Assembly (NCBI GenBank): GCA_964515255.1 | Contig: CAZETL010000006.1 | Span: 1 to 25,733, forward strand | DNA from: GCA-016699975 sp964515255 | Lineage (GTDB): Bacteria; Patescibacteriota; Minisyncoccia; Moranbacterales; UBA1568 | Direction: 5' to 3' | DNA: 25,733 nucleotides | Shown here: one piece after another, positions 8,838 to 17,390 of the stretch | How positions within the stretch are numbered: position 1 is the stretch's first letter | Layout: each line of letters starts with the position of its first letter | Translations under genes and position numbers: made by a program | Notes under the pieces: generated by a model | What the model was told of the DNA's origin: nothing | What the model saw: only the letters and a program-made list of their open reading frames with translations | Database searches by the model: none

Positions 8838-11800
8838 ATGCAGCCAGAAGTTCCTCCGAAGAATTCTGAATCAAAAACTCTTGGAACGAGAGTGTTTGAT
8901 CTTTTGCCGGAGTTTGTGTCGGGGAAGACGTATGACAGGGAGAGAATTGCAGAGAGTCTTTTGTCGCAAGTAAGAAAAGAACCAAAAAAAATTAACAAGT
9001 CTCTCCGCGACAGAGTTGTTGAAGCAGTTTTTTTGTCCGAGGATATCGATCCAAGCATGAAGGTTGAAATTTTCAAGCACTTAGGAGAACATGAACTAGT
9101 AGAATCTCTGGGATACGGAGAGAACGGAAGGGAAAGGACAGGTAAAGAAAATCCAGAATCTTTGAAAGATTTGAAAAAGAGGATTGGCAGGCTCCTTCCG
9201 GAGGCCGTGAGCGATGTTATACGGCATAAAGGAAAGGGATTCTCTGTGAAGACAAACATTGCTCGGTTCTTTCTAGGCAACAGGGAAAAGATATTAGATC
9301 TCATCTTAGAAAAAGAGGAAGGTATGGACGGATGGGAAAGAGATTCTGAAAAGAATAAGCAGAAGGTAATTGCTATTTTGAGAAATGTGACTGATGGAGA
9401 GCTTCAATCATTGGATGCGCCGGACGGGTTCCGGGAGTTTTTGGGCGTAGTGGCGGATTCTATCGAGGCGCACGTGCCAACAACGATTGATTCAAACTCG
9501 CATAAATCTGAGGAGAAAACGGCAGATCAGGGATCGTCGGGAAAAGATGGACAAGAAGCTGGAACTGGAGCAAGTTCAGAGAAGGAAATGGGCGGGAGTA
9601 ATGAGAGTAAAGCTGGAAATAGGGGAAATGAGGAGATAGTGAAAGGGGGGGGTGATGACGCTACTGATACTGTTTCGGCTTCAGGTGCCGAAGAGGCTTC
9701 GCCGGGTTCGATTGATTGGGGTGCCGTGAAAGTCGAATTCGACAGGAGCGGCGGAGAAGTGACAAAAGAGCGTGAACGGAAGAAGGATGAAGGGGAATTG
9801 AAAGCGGAATTAGAAGCTGCGAAACGGGAATGGTCGTCGAAGCAGGAAATGGACGCAGCGAGGAAGTCTTTCGATGAGGAAACCGAACAACTGAAGAAGA
9901 GGGATAAGTTGGCGGAGCGTCTCGGAGCTGTGAAAGATTTCCGCGAACTCATGGTATTGCTCAATAACCCGGAGTTCCCCGGAATTCAAGGATCCGACAT
10001 GTTTTATTCTGGCGAGGAGCTCTGGAAGCGCGCAAGCGAAGCAATGCGGACGGGAGACATGAAGTATCTGACACGATCGCACGGGTTTCGCGATACCGTG
10101 GACCGTCTGTTTCGCGATACCGTGGATCGCCTTTTGAACGGAGGCCAGGATGATAGAACGGGAACCGCAAAAGAAGATTCCATTATTGAAGGCCTTGGCG
10201 TCGTTTCCGATGTGGAGGAAATTCCGGACGAGCCGCTCTCTTCTGCCGAGTCCGCAATAGCAAAAAGGAATGCGCCTTCCGAAGAAGAGGTGGCGCGGGA
10301 ATTGGAGGAAGCAAGGCGAACAGCCGACAGGGGAACGGAGGCTCTCGTAGACGGGCGGGAATCTTCGCCGGATCAAGAGCAAAAGAAAGAAGAGAGAGAA
10401 TCAATCGAGACTCTCCGAAATCGAGTCGCGGGACTCAAGGAAGCTGCGGACAAAGCGAGAGATGCTTACCTTCGACTGAAGCGTCGGAACGAGTCGAAAT
10501 GGTATGACGTGCGAAAATACCTCTTCAGAACGAAAGAAAATCAGGCGGCTATTCCCGATAATCTCGCCGAGGAAATACAGAGCATGGAAGCGAATTGGAA
10601 GCACGCATTGACGGAATACAAGGATGCGCGATTGCTTCTCGCAAAGCGGGAATTCCAAGAGTCGCCCGATGGCAAGAAGAGGACGCAGGGCGAAGTGATG
10701 GCGGATGCTTTGCAGGAAATGGAATTCCGCAGTTCTATCGAGAACTACAACGCTTTGAAGAATTCCGCGTGGGGAGAGAAGAAAGAGGCTTCGTGGTTCT
10801 TGCGCGCACTCGGGAAAACAGAAGAGTGGGCGGAGGAATACCGGAAACTTGATTGGAAAAAGAGGCTTGCCATTTCTGCTGCGGTGGCGGGGATCGGCAT
10901 AACCGGGGCAGTCGTCGGATCGGCTGGAATTGCCGGTATCGGCGTCGCCGGAGGATTTGCGTTGCGGCTTCTCGGTTCATACGGGGCGGGTCGGGGAATC
11001 TACGAATTCCTAGAAACTCGCGCGAATCGCAAATTGACCGAGAGACACGAAGCGGCGCTCGAGGCAGCGAAAGAATTTCCGGCTTTCAGAGTGCTGGAGT
11101 TGCGAACACGGGATTATGCCGAGAAAATGGTGCAAAACCTCGCTCAGGCGGAGAAAGAAAACCGACGCCGCGCGAGAATAGGGGTTGTCTCCGGAGTCGC
11201 GCTCTTCACGGTCGGGAGCGCATTCGCCTATCGATCGGCGATAGCGGACATGGCGGGAAAGGTAAAAGGCTTGTTTGTTCCCGGTATGCCTGAAACAATG
11301 GGTGGCAGTGGGGGAGGCTTCGGTGGTTCGGCAGACCCGTTAAGTAAAGGAACTTGGGGAGCGATGACGCCTGATGAAAGACAAACCTACCTTAAAAATC
11401 TCTGGGTTCCAGGGCCTGATGAAGCTAAAATCAACAGTATTTCGACGCCTTCTCAACTCGAGAGCGTGGAAATGAAAGTTATCCCCAAGGGGATCTCCAT
11501 AGAGAAAGTGCTCGGCGGCAATGCCGAGGCTCACCGGCAGTATCTCGCATTTCTCAATAAACTTGCGGAAGAGAGAAGCGGAGAGAAAGCGAAGCTTGAC
11601 GCTCTCTTCCAGAAAGGGATGCATCCCGGCGACAGGATTCTCACCGTACCTGGAACTGACGGGAATCCGCGCATCGTCGGAATAGAACGGCTTGGGAAGG
11701 GAGGAGGAACCTATTTCCTCAGAGGATACGAAGGGTTGCAAAGCGGGGTTCATGAGGCCGTTTCGGAAGCAGAGCGGGCGGTTGGGGATGCTACGCAGAA

Positions 11801-12471
11801 TGTGGATAAGCCGCTTACTGTTGAAAGATTTGAGGAGGTAAGATTAGGCGCGAATGAAAGAGGAGTCGATTTGAAAGTAGATCTGATGAAACCGATTCCG
11901 CCTGGTTCTGATGCGGTAAAAGGCGCGGCACTTGCCGGAGGATCTCTTGCTGCGGGAGCTTTGTTTGGGCGAGCTGCTGTACTCGATAGGGAGGGGAGTC
12001 GAGGGNNNNNNNNNNCGAGGGAATAGCAAAGCGGTTGGAGAGAATGGCGGAAAAGCAGAAGAAAAAGGTAATGAAGGCATGTATGGATTTGGATTTGAAA
12101 AAATCTTTCGATTGAAAGAGGTCCACGGAAGAGCTCGGGAGGCATTTAAGCGGCTGAGGGAGATTTCTGTTTCTCAAATCGATGTCACTGCAAAAACCGC
12201 AGATACTCGCAAGGAAATATGCCGTATTTTGTTTGATGCAAGTGAGCAGGAATTGGAATCCAGTGGGGTACTGGAGCGAGATTTCCAAGATGTTCTAAAC
12301 CTGAAACCCGAAAACAAGAATGACTTTTTTGCGCTTCAGATTTTATTCCGCGACAGCGGAGACATGCTTCCTTTGGAGCGAATTCTATTTCGGCCATCCA
12401 GGGAGGTTGTCGATATCGTTGTCGAAAGGTTTCTTACTGGAAAAATTCCCGACAGAATTTATAACTCCTAA
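8838..12471 (+). CDS. Giant coiled-coil membrane protein of the ATPase cassette (interrupted by assembly gap)
   Basis: I do not recognise the family. If the ten-N gap is collapsed (see 12006-12015) the protein has 1205 residues. Order: a helical N-terminal region (about 1-220); a low-complexity Ser/Gly/Glu linker (about 220-300); long charged coiled coil (about 300-660) holding an exact 8-residue tandem repeat (417-432) and a KYLF-centred module (about 535-600); a Gly/Ala-rich hydrophobic region (about 677-712); a second helix (about 781-799); a Gly-rich loop and a globular part; a third hydrophobic helix (about 1029-1046); and a helical tail. The ATG at 8838 is used rather than a TTG at 8820. 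It has no SD and a leader of about 27 nt from the promoter at 8796-8811. It is first in a run ending with a TraG/VirB4-like ATPase, suggesting a scaffold or channel role (inference). Confidence 0.7.
10086..10133 (+). repeat. In-frame 24-bp tandem duplication
   Basis: Two adjacent 24-bp units (10086-10109 and 10110-10133) both encode FRDTVDRL within the coiled-coil part of the giant protein. They differ at three positions, all synonymous third bases (GAC/GAT, CGT/CGC, CTG/CTT), so the duplication is not fresh and the peptide appears to be kept by selection. Confidence 0.9.
12006..12015. other. Assembly gap (10 N) with identical flanking hexamer
   Basis: Ten N bases interrupt the giant protein gene. 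CGAGGG ends the left side (12000-12005) and also begins the right side (12016-12021). Merging the two copies removes 16 nt and joins both flanking frames into a single ORF ending at 12471, with a continuous Gly/Glu-rich linker across the junction. As written, the frame instead meets a TAG at 12024-12026. Confidence 0.9.
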
Positions 12472-12507
12472 TCTTCTTCGTTTTTTTCGATTTTTTAGCT
12501 TCTTCCT

Positions 12508-12837
12508 ATGTCTCTCTCTATCGAACAACTGAAGGTTGATCTCGCAAAGGAATTCGGCCTCGAGTCCCTCCCGCCCGAAAAGCAGCAAGAGCTTCTCGAT
12601 CTTATGACCGAGACCGTGATGAGGCAGATCTTCCTTTCTCTTGCGGAGAAAATGGGCGATGAGGGAGCTGATGAATTTGACGCGCTCGTAGAGGGCGGAG
12701 ATATGGCAAAGATCGAGGAGTACATCAAGCGGTATGTGCCGGACCCTGACGGATTCGTGAAGGGAATTATCTCGGAGTTCCGGGACGCGGTGAAAAACGG
12801 CGGCATCCCGGGAGATAGTGCAAATGGTGAGCAATGA
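12508..12837 (+). CDS. Small acidic helical protein (resembles DUF5663)
   Basis: A 109-residue, all-helical acidic protein: SIEQLKVDLAKEFGLESL, then PPEKQQELLDLMTETVMRQI, an Asp/Glu-rich middle and PDGFVKGIISEFRDAV. It has no transmembrane segment and no cysteine. From memory it matches the small CPR family listed as DUF5663, whose function is unknown; this was not searched. It starts 36 nt after the giant coiled-coil gene without an SD, and its TGA overlaps the ATG of the next gene (ATGA), so it is translated within the cassette. A soluble partner or chaperone of the neighbouring membrane machine is possible, by context only. Confidence 0.8.
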   Translation: MSLSIEQLKVDLAKEFGLESLPPEKQQELLDLMTETVMRQIFLSLAEKMGDEGADEFDALVEGGDMAKIEEYIKRYVPDPDGFVKGIISEFRDAVKNGGIPGDSANGEQ

Positions 12838-13430
12838 GATTTCTTGTGCGCGAAATTAACCGCAGTATTTTTATGAAGATTGAACATGGGTTCGGCGGGA
12901 TGGGCGGCGGAGGTGAAGAGTCTCCAAAGCATCTAAATGAGTTGCCAAGGGATCCTGAAATTGAAGCGCTTGCAACAAATAATGTGGCGGAAAAAGTGCT
13001 TTCGGGAGAAGAAGCGGCACTTGCCCGGAAGGGTGCAGAAGTGAAGAATGAATTAAGAAAAAAGGAAGAGGAAATAAGAGGAGGGGAAAAGCAGGAAAAG
13101 ACTGAGTCGCTTCACCGAGAAATAGAACCACTGAAAGCGAAAGTATCGGAGTTGAGGAAAGAATACTATGCGGCCGCAAAGCGTCTCAGTGAACATCGCG
13201 ATCGACAACGCGAACAAGGTCTTCTCGCGAAGATCAAGCGGTACCTCTTTTCGCCGGAGGGACAGTCTTCTTCGGGGGAACTTGACGACGTTATGCTGAA
13301 GAGTGAATCCATAAAGAGTTTGGAGGCGTATCGGAATGCGAAGAAGGAGCTGAGGGGGAAGCAAGAGGAACTCGCGCGTCTCGAAGGAAAAGATCCGAAT
13401 GATATTCCAGACGATGAGATGTCGATCTAG
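12834..13430 (+). CDS. Coiled-coil protein sharing a [KR]YLF module with the giant protein
   Basis: A 198-residue charged protein with a Gly-rich start (FGGMGGGGEE), then two long helices around the hinge KIKRYLFSPEG (133-143). Heptad-like Leu/Ile/Val spacing in SLHREIEPLKAKVSELRKEY and EAYRNAKKELRGKQEELARL predicts an antiparallel coiled-coil hairpin. The same layout (helix, KYLF turn, helix) occurs at about residues 535-600 of the giant protein, so the two may be paralogous modules or pack together. The first ATG at 12834 overlaps the upstream stop with GGTGA just before it; an in-frame ATG at 12873 is an alternative start. No transmembrane segment. Function unknown. Confidence 0.75.
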   Translation: MRFLVREINRSIFMKIEHGFGGMGGGGEESPKHLNELPRDPEIEALATNNVAEKVLSGEEAALARKGAEVKNELRKKEEEIRGGEKQEKTESLHREIEPLKAKVSELRKEYYAAAKRLSEHRDRQREQGLLAKIKRYLFSPEGQSSSGELDDVMLKSESIKSLEAYRNAKKELRGKQEELARLEGKDPNDIPDDEMSI

Positions 13431-13460
13431 GGAGAGTATGCTCTTGCAGCCTCTATTTTT

Positions 13461-13961
13461 ATGATCCGCCAGACACAGATTATGCCTAAAGAGAAATCAA
13501 GATCGGAATCGGTTGGGAATGCGCCGGGGAGATTCGGTGAGGGTCGGACGGACGATGTGTTGGATATCTTCGAAAAAGCAGGGATCCCAGATGTTCCGGA
13601 GAAGCAGGACAAGCCCGACGAAACCCATCTTGCGCCGGAGAAACCGGAGACTCGGCAGGAAGTTTCCCATGAGAAACAAATAAAGGAAGCGGCTCCTCCC
13701 GCGGCTTCCGTTCCGGCGGGAGCGAGTGCGGTTCCGCCAGCTCAAGCGTCCATTTCTCTCGATGCGGATTCTATCCGCAAGATCGAAGACGCGGAGGGGC
13801 GAGTCCAAAAACTCATCGAATTTGCCATTGCAAAAGGAGTGGCTCATGCCATATCGATTGCAGAGCATATTGACGCCTATACGCTTGACCGGACAAGGGA
13901 CCGGCTTGCGGATGAACTTTCCGACGAGCTTCGCAAGCGGGGCATGATACGAGAAGAGTAA
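13461..13961 (+). CDS. Proline-rich linker protein with C-terminal helical domain
   Basis: An unrecognised 166-residue protein. The first 105 residues are disordered, rich in Pro, Glu and Ala, with a short helix DDVLDIFEKAGIPDVPEK. The C-terminal 60 residues (IRKIEDAEGRVQKLIEFAIA, then AISIAEHIDAYTLDRTRDRL) form a predicted helical domain. This looks like an adaptor with a tethered binding domain. The start is uncertain: ATG at 13461 or 13482, neither with an SD. It lies 15 nt upstream of the TraG/VirB4-like ATPase, whose SD falls in the short gap, so the two are surely in one transcript. A role coupling the ATPase to a substrate or to the membrane protein is inference only. Confidence 0.75.
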   Translation: MIRQTQIMPKEKSRSESVGNAPGRFGEGRTDDVLDIFEKAGIPDVPEKQDKPDETHLAPEKPETRQEVSHEKQIKEAAPPAASVPAGASAVPPAQASISLDADSIRKIEDAEGRVQKLIEFAIAKGVAHAISIAEHIDAYTLDRTRDRLADELSDELRKRGMIREE

Positions 13962-13976
13962 TATAAAGAGGACAAC

Positions 13977-16490
13977 ATGGAATCGTCGATTGATTTGAAT
14001 CTCATACTCATTCCAGCACTTTTCGCTTTCGGAGCGATGGCGCTCGTTTCTGGCATCTTGCTCTTCGTGAAAACATTTTTGTTTCTCCGGTCGCGAATCA
14101 ATCGCTCGCTCAATATGGATCTCGAGACGGTCCAGGTGTCGAAACTTGCTGAGAAAAAAGGCGAAGCCCCGAGACCCGACCAATGGAAAGAGGAGATCGG
14201 AGCTATGGAACAGCTCCTCGCTTCGCTTCAATCGTTTCGCGGCCTGGATGGGAAAGCGGATGTTTTCGCAAGCATGAAAAAATTCTTTCACGGTCCGCCT
14301 GCGGTCGTTTTTGAAATCGCGAATCCTTCAAATGAAGAGGAGTTGACGTTTTATCTCTCTGTTCCGAGGAAGTATCGGGAGCAGATCGAGAAGCAGGTGC
14401 ATAGTTTTTTTCCGGGAGCCTCCATTGAGAAAGTGAAAGATTATACGATCTTTTCTCCGGGCAGCGAATCGGTGGTTTCGCTGCTCTCGCTTTCGAAATC
14501 GCATGCGCTTCCCATACGAACTTATGAGGGGCTCGATGTCGACCCATTGAATGAGATCTCGAATTCGCTGAGTAAACTTGCAAAGGAAGGGGAGGGGGCG
14601 ATGATTCAGATCGCGCTTTCTCCGGCGGGGACGTCGTGGCGTGCCGAAGGCCGCCGCATCGCGCACGAAATGCAGCAGGGAAAACGCCTGAGAGACGTAT
14701 ACCATGAGTCGCCGGTATTGCACTCCATTGGATCGGGAGCGCTTTCGATGGTCCGCATGGCGACATCGTCGAAGAAACCGGACGAAACGCAGGTGGAAGA
14801 GAAAAAGTCGGTGCAGCTTACTCCGGAAGAACAGGAGCTCGTGAAATCCATCGAGCGGAAAGTATCGAAAGCGGCATTCCATGCGAATATTCGGCTTCTC
14901 GCTTCGGCTCCGACCAAGGAACGCGCTGAGGAGATACTTGCGACTATGGAGAACGCGTTTGCTCAATTCGAGCATTCGGAATCGAATCTCTTTCGTGTGA
15001 GGAGGCTGTCGGGGCGAGCCTTGAGGCCGATTTTGACCGATGCGATTTTTAGGACATTTCGTCCCGAAGAAGCCTCTCTGCTTGGTATTGAAGAGATAGC
15101 AAGCTTGTTCCATTTTCCCATCTCGACGACGGAAACGCCGAATATCAAATGGCAGAAGGCTGGAGCGGCGCCTCCTCCTCCGAATATTCCGACCGAAGGG
15201 ATTCGTCTTGGATTCAATAATTATCGCGGAGCAAAGACTGACATCCGCCTTGCGCCGTCCGATCGCCGACGTCATCTTTATGTGATTGGGCAGACTGGAG
15301 TCGGAAAATCCGTGTTTTTGCAGGAAATGGCGAAACAAGACGTTCGGGAAGGGCGAGGGGTCTGCTTTATTGATCCGCACGGGGACGCGGTTGCGGATAT
15401 TCTCGCGGCGGTTCCCCGCGAGCGAGCCGAAGATGTCGTCTATTTCAATCCGGCGGATATCGAACGTCCGTTCGGGCTCAATATGCTCGAATTTTCGAAA
15501 CCGGAGGAAAAGACGTTTGTGATCAATGAGATGATCAATATCTTCGGTAAGCTCTACGATCTCAAGCAAACGGGCGGGCCGATGTTCGAGCAGTATATGC
15601 GGAACGCGATGCTTCTCATAATGGAAGATCCGGAGACGGGATCGACGCTCATGGAAATCTCGAAAGTGCTTGCCGATCCGGATTTCCGCAAGATGAAATT
15701 GGCGAAATGCAAGAACCCGGTCGTCTATGATTTCTGGGTGAAGGAAGCGGAGAAGGCGGGAGGGGAAGCGTCGCTTGCGAATATGGTGCCGTATATTACT
15801 TCGAAGCTGACGCCGTTTGTCGCAAATGATATGATGCGCCCTATCATCGCGCAGCAAAAAAGCACGCTCAATTTCCGAGCCATGATGGACGAGGGGAAAA
15901 TTATTCTCCTCAACCTCTCGAAAGGAAAACTAGGAGAGATTAACAGCCACTTGCTCGGCATGGTGGTGGTCGGGAAGATTCTCATGGCGGCGCTTTCCCG
16001 ATCGGACATTCCGGAATCGGAGCGGAGAGACTTCTACCTCTATATCGACGAATTCCAGAACGTGACCACTGACTCGATCGCGCAGATTCTTTCCGAAGCC
16101 CGGAAGTATGGACTCAACCTTGTCATTGCGCATCAATTCATCGGGCAGCTTTCCGAAGATATCTCAAAAGCGGTATTCGGCAATGTCGGATCGCTCGCGT
16201 CTTTCCGCGTCGGTCCCGAGGATGCGGAATTCCTCGAGAAGCAGTTTGCGCCGATTTTCTCGGCGCGCGATCTCGTAAACGTCGACAATTATCGGGCATT
16301 TGTCCGGCTTCTCATTAATAACCAGTCGACAAAGCCGTTCAACCTCTCGGTGTATCCGCCGACATCCGGCGATGAGGAGCTTGCCGGATATCTCCGCGAA
16401 CTCTCGCGGTTGCGCTTTGGCCGAGATGCCGACATCGTGAATCGCGAGATTATGGATCGGACGCGGCTTGCGGACTCGGGACGATTCTAG
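13977..16490 (+). CDS. TraG/VirB4-like membrane-anchored translocation ATPase
   Basis: An 837-residue ATPase of the VirD4/TraG/VirB4/HerA superfamily. An N-terminal transmembrane helix (about 9-37) is followed by a region around FYLSVPRKYREQIEKQV and FFPGASIEKV that resembles the N-terminal domain of CPR type IV secretion-type ATPases. The motor has Walker A GQTGVGKS (438-445), FIDPHGD just after it, Walker B FYLYIDEF (686-693; D691/E692), then ILSEARKYGLNLVIAHQ, a strong TraG/VirB4 signature. It likely pumps DNA or protein across the cell envelope. The AGAGGA site at about 13967-13972 supports the ATG at 13977. It is the last gene of the cassette, followed by a terminator. No relaxase, VirB6/8/9/10 or pilin gene is visible here, so classical conjugation is not shown. 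Confidence 0.88.
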   Translation: MESSIDLNLILIPALFAFGAMALVSGILLFVKTFLFLRSRINRSLNMDLETVQVSKLAEKKGEAPRPDQWKEEIGAMEQLLASLQSFRGLDGKADVFASMKKFFHGPPAVVFEIANPSNEEELTFYLSVPRKYREQIEKQVHSFFPGASIEKVKDYTIFSPGSESVVSLLSLSKSHALPIRTYEGLDVDPLNEISNSLSKLAKEGEGAMIQIALSPAGTSWRAEGRRIAHEMQQGKRLRDVYHESPVLHSIGSGALSMVRMATSSKKPDETQVEEKKSVQLTPEEQELVKSIERKVSKAAFHANIRLLASAPTKERAEEILATMENAFAQFEHSESNLFRVRRLSGRALRPILTDAIFRTFRPEEASLLGIEEIASLFHFPISTTETPNIKWQKAGAAPPPPNIPTEGIRLGFNNYRGAKTDIRLAPSDRRRHLYVIGQTGVGKSVFLQEMAKQDVREGRGVCFIDPHGDAVADILAAVPRERAEDVVYFNPADIERPFGLNMLEFSKPEEKTFVINEMINIFGKLYDLKQTGGPMFEQYMRNAMLLIMEDPETGSTLMEISKVLADPDFRKMKLAKCKNPVVYDFWVKEAEKAGGEASLANMVPYITSKLTPFVANDMMRPIIAQQKSTLNFRAMMDEGKIILLNLSKGKLGEINSHLLGMVVVGKILMAALSRSDIPESERRDFYLYIDEFQNVTTDSIAQILSEARKYGLNLVIAHQFIGQLSEDISKAVFGNVGSLASFRVGPEDAEFLEKQFAPIFSARDLVNVDNYRAFVRLLINNQSTKPFNLSVYPPTSGDEELAGYLRELSRLRFGRDADIVNREIMDRTRLADSGRF

Positions 16491-16514
16491 GAAGACTTCT
16501 CTCGGCAGTTCTAA

Positions 16515-16544
16515 AAAAGCAGCCCTGGAGAAGAGGCTGCTTTT
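16515..16544. terminator. Terminator after the ATPase cassette
   Basis: AAAAGCAGCC (16515-16524) pairs perfectly with GGCTGCTTTT (16535-16544) around a 10-nt loop. The T run on plus ends the ATPase transcript, and the A run on the left serves the convergent ABM gene on minus. It lies 25 nt past the ATPase stop codon. Confidence 0.85.
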
Positions 16545-16569
16545 GTCTGACGGAGTCCGCGAGACTGAT

Positions 16570-16860
16570 CTAGTAGAGTTGATGGAAGCTGTCCAACTCA
16601 AAGCCGGGATCGACCGTGATTTTCTTGGTTTTCTCCAGCCAGCTTTGCACATAGGGCTGCTTCAGATGGAATTTGAAGTCGCTTTCCGACGAGTAGGCTT
16701 CATAGAAGAGGAATGTTGATGGCTCCGAAGCGCTCCTCATGAGATCGAACCAAAGGCAGTTCTTCTCTTTGCGGCTTTCTTCCGCCACTTCTTTCGAAAA
16801 CGAAACGAACTCCTCAGATTTATCCGGCTGGATAAATACTTTGATGCAGGTACTGTACAT
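16570..16860 (-). CDS. ABM-domain protein (antibiotic biosynthesis monooxygenase-like, YgiN type)
   Basis: A 96-residue protein with the ferredoxin-like dimeric alpha+beta barrel pattern of the ABM family: strand MYSTCIKVFIQPDKSEEFVS, helix FSKEVAEESRKEKNC, strand LWFDLMRSASEPSTFLFYEAY, helix KFHLKQPYVQSWLEK, with His65 and the final ITVDPGFEL strand. Relatives include quinol monooxygenases and small heme- or aldehyde-handling proteins; which applies is unclear. The open frame extends to 16941, but homology begins at residue 28 of that frame and the extension runs into the inverted-repeat element, so the ATG at 16860 is used; no SD is seen. It is monocistronic and convergent with the ATPase gene. 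Confidence 0.8.
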   Translation of the reverse strand: MYSTCIKVFIQPDKSEEFVSFSKEVAEESRKEKNCLWFDLMRSASEPSTFLFYEAYSSESDFKFHLKQPYVQSWLEKTKKITVDPGFELDSFHQLY

Positions 16861-16931
16861 AGGGTTTTTATGTTTTGAGTATTTTTTGATGTACTTGGAA
16901 CTGCTGACTGGAAGGAAGAAAGCTATTTTAT

Positions 16932-17095
16932 TAGAGCTCATCTCAAAAATCCTTCATGACTCGAATTCCGGTCTTTTTCGGCTGCAAACTTTTCAAGCCT
17001 CCTCGGAATGACAGCATTATTTCTCGTCAGCTTTCGAAGTTTTCGCTCGAAAGATCCTCAAAATCGCTTCAAAATTATTTTTGAGATGAGCTCTA
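16932..17095. mobile_element. MITE-like element with 17-bp terminal inverted repeats and TA ends
   Basis: GAGCTCATCTCAAAAAT (16934-16950) is perfectly inverted at 17077-17093, and TA flanks each outer end (16932-16933, 17094-17095). The 126-bp interior has no credible ORF but contains a 7-bp stem-loop, CTTTCGA with TCGAAAG. Size, perfect terminal repeats and a possible TA target duplication suggest a non-autonomous IS630/Tc1-type element (inference). The rest of the gene-free stretch, 17096-17280, shows nothing I can support. Confidence 0.6.
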
Positions 17096-17280
17096 GCAAT
17101 ATCTGCTGGGACGATGGGGTACACATGGGAACAATTTCTTTCCCTGTATTCTCTCAAAATGGCTCGAATGCGGCAATGGGCTGGAGGTGATACGAGAACG
17201 GATGGGGCGGGTTGTGGCGCGGTAGTTTTTTACCAGTCTATATGAGGATGTTACAACAAAGCCATAAATGTTATCCGACA

Positions 17281-17347
17281 TTGACACTGTATATATTTTA
17301 TGCTTAGATAATGAGTCGGTTTTTCGGCACGGGAGTTGTTTAACAAC
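17281..17347 (+). promoter_or_regulatory. Putative promoter and palindromic operator for the zinc-ribbon gene at 17391
   Basis: A consensus TTGACA (17281-17286) is followed by GATAAT (17307-17312) at a long 20-nt spacing, or by weaker -10 options inside the AT-rich spacer. Just downstream, GTTGTT-T-AACAAC (17335-17347) is a perfect 6-bp inverted repeat, a possible operator or leader hairpin. The exact -10 is uncertain. Confidence 0.4.
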
Positions 17348-17390
17348 AAGGAAGTAGATTTCTTCAATCCGATCCAAGAGGTGAAATTCC

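Noticed and set aside
9810..10382. 190-codon minus-strand frame in the giant protein gene
   Set aside because: Antisense shadow of the coiled-coil region; no promoter, ribosome site or recognisable domain.
12079..12471. Separate 130-residue gene starting at the ATG at 12079
   Set aside because: The collapsed gap keeps the upstream frame continuous into this segment and no strong ribosome site precedes the ATG; kept only as an alternative.
14328..15857. 509-codon open frame on the minus strand inside the ATPase gene
   Set aside because: Arg/His-rich composition typical of an antisense shadow, no motif, and it lies opposite a gene with clear Walker motifs.
13977..16490. Classical conjugation locus
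   Set aside because: Only the ATPase fits; no relaxase, oriT-like site, pilin or VirB6/8/9/10 homologue is visible in this window.
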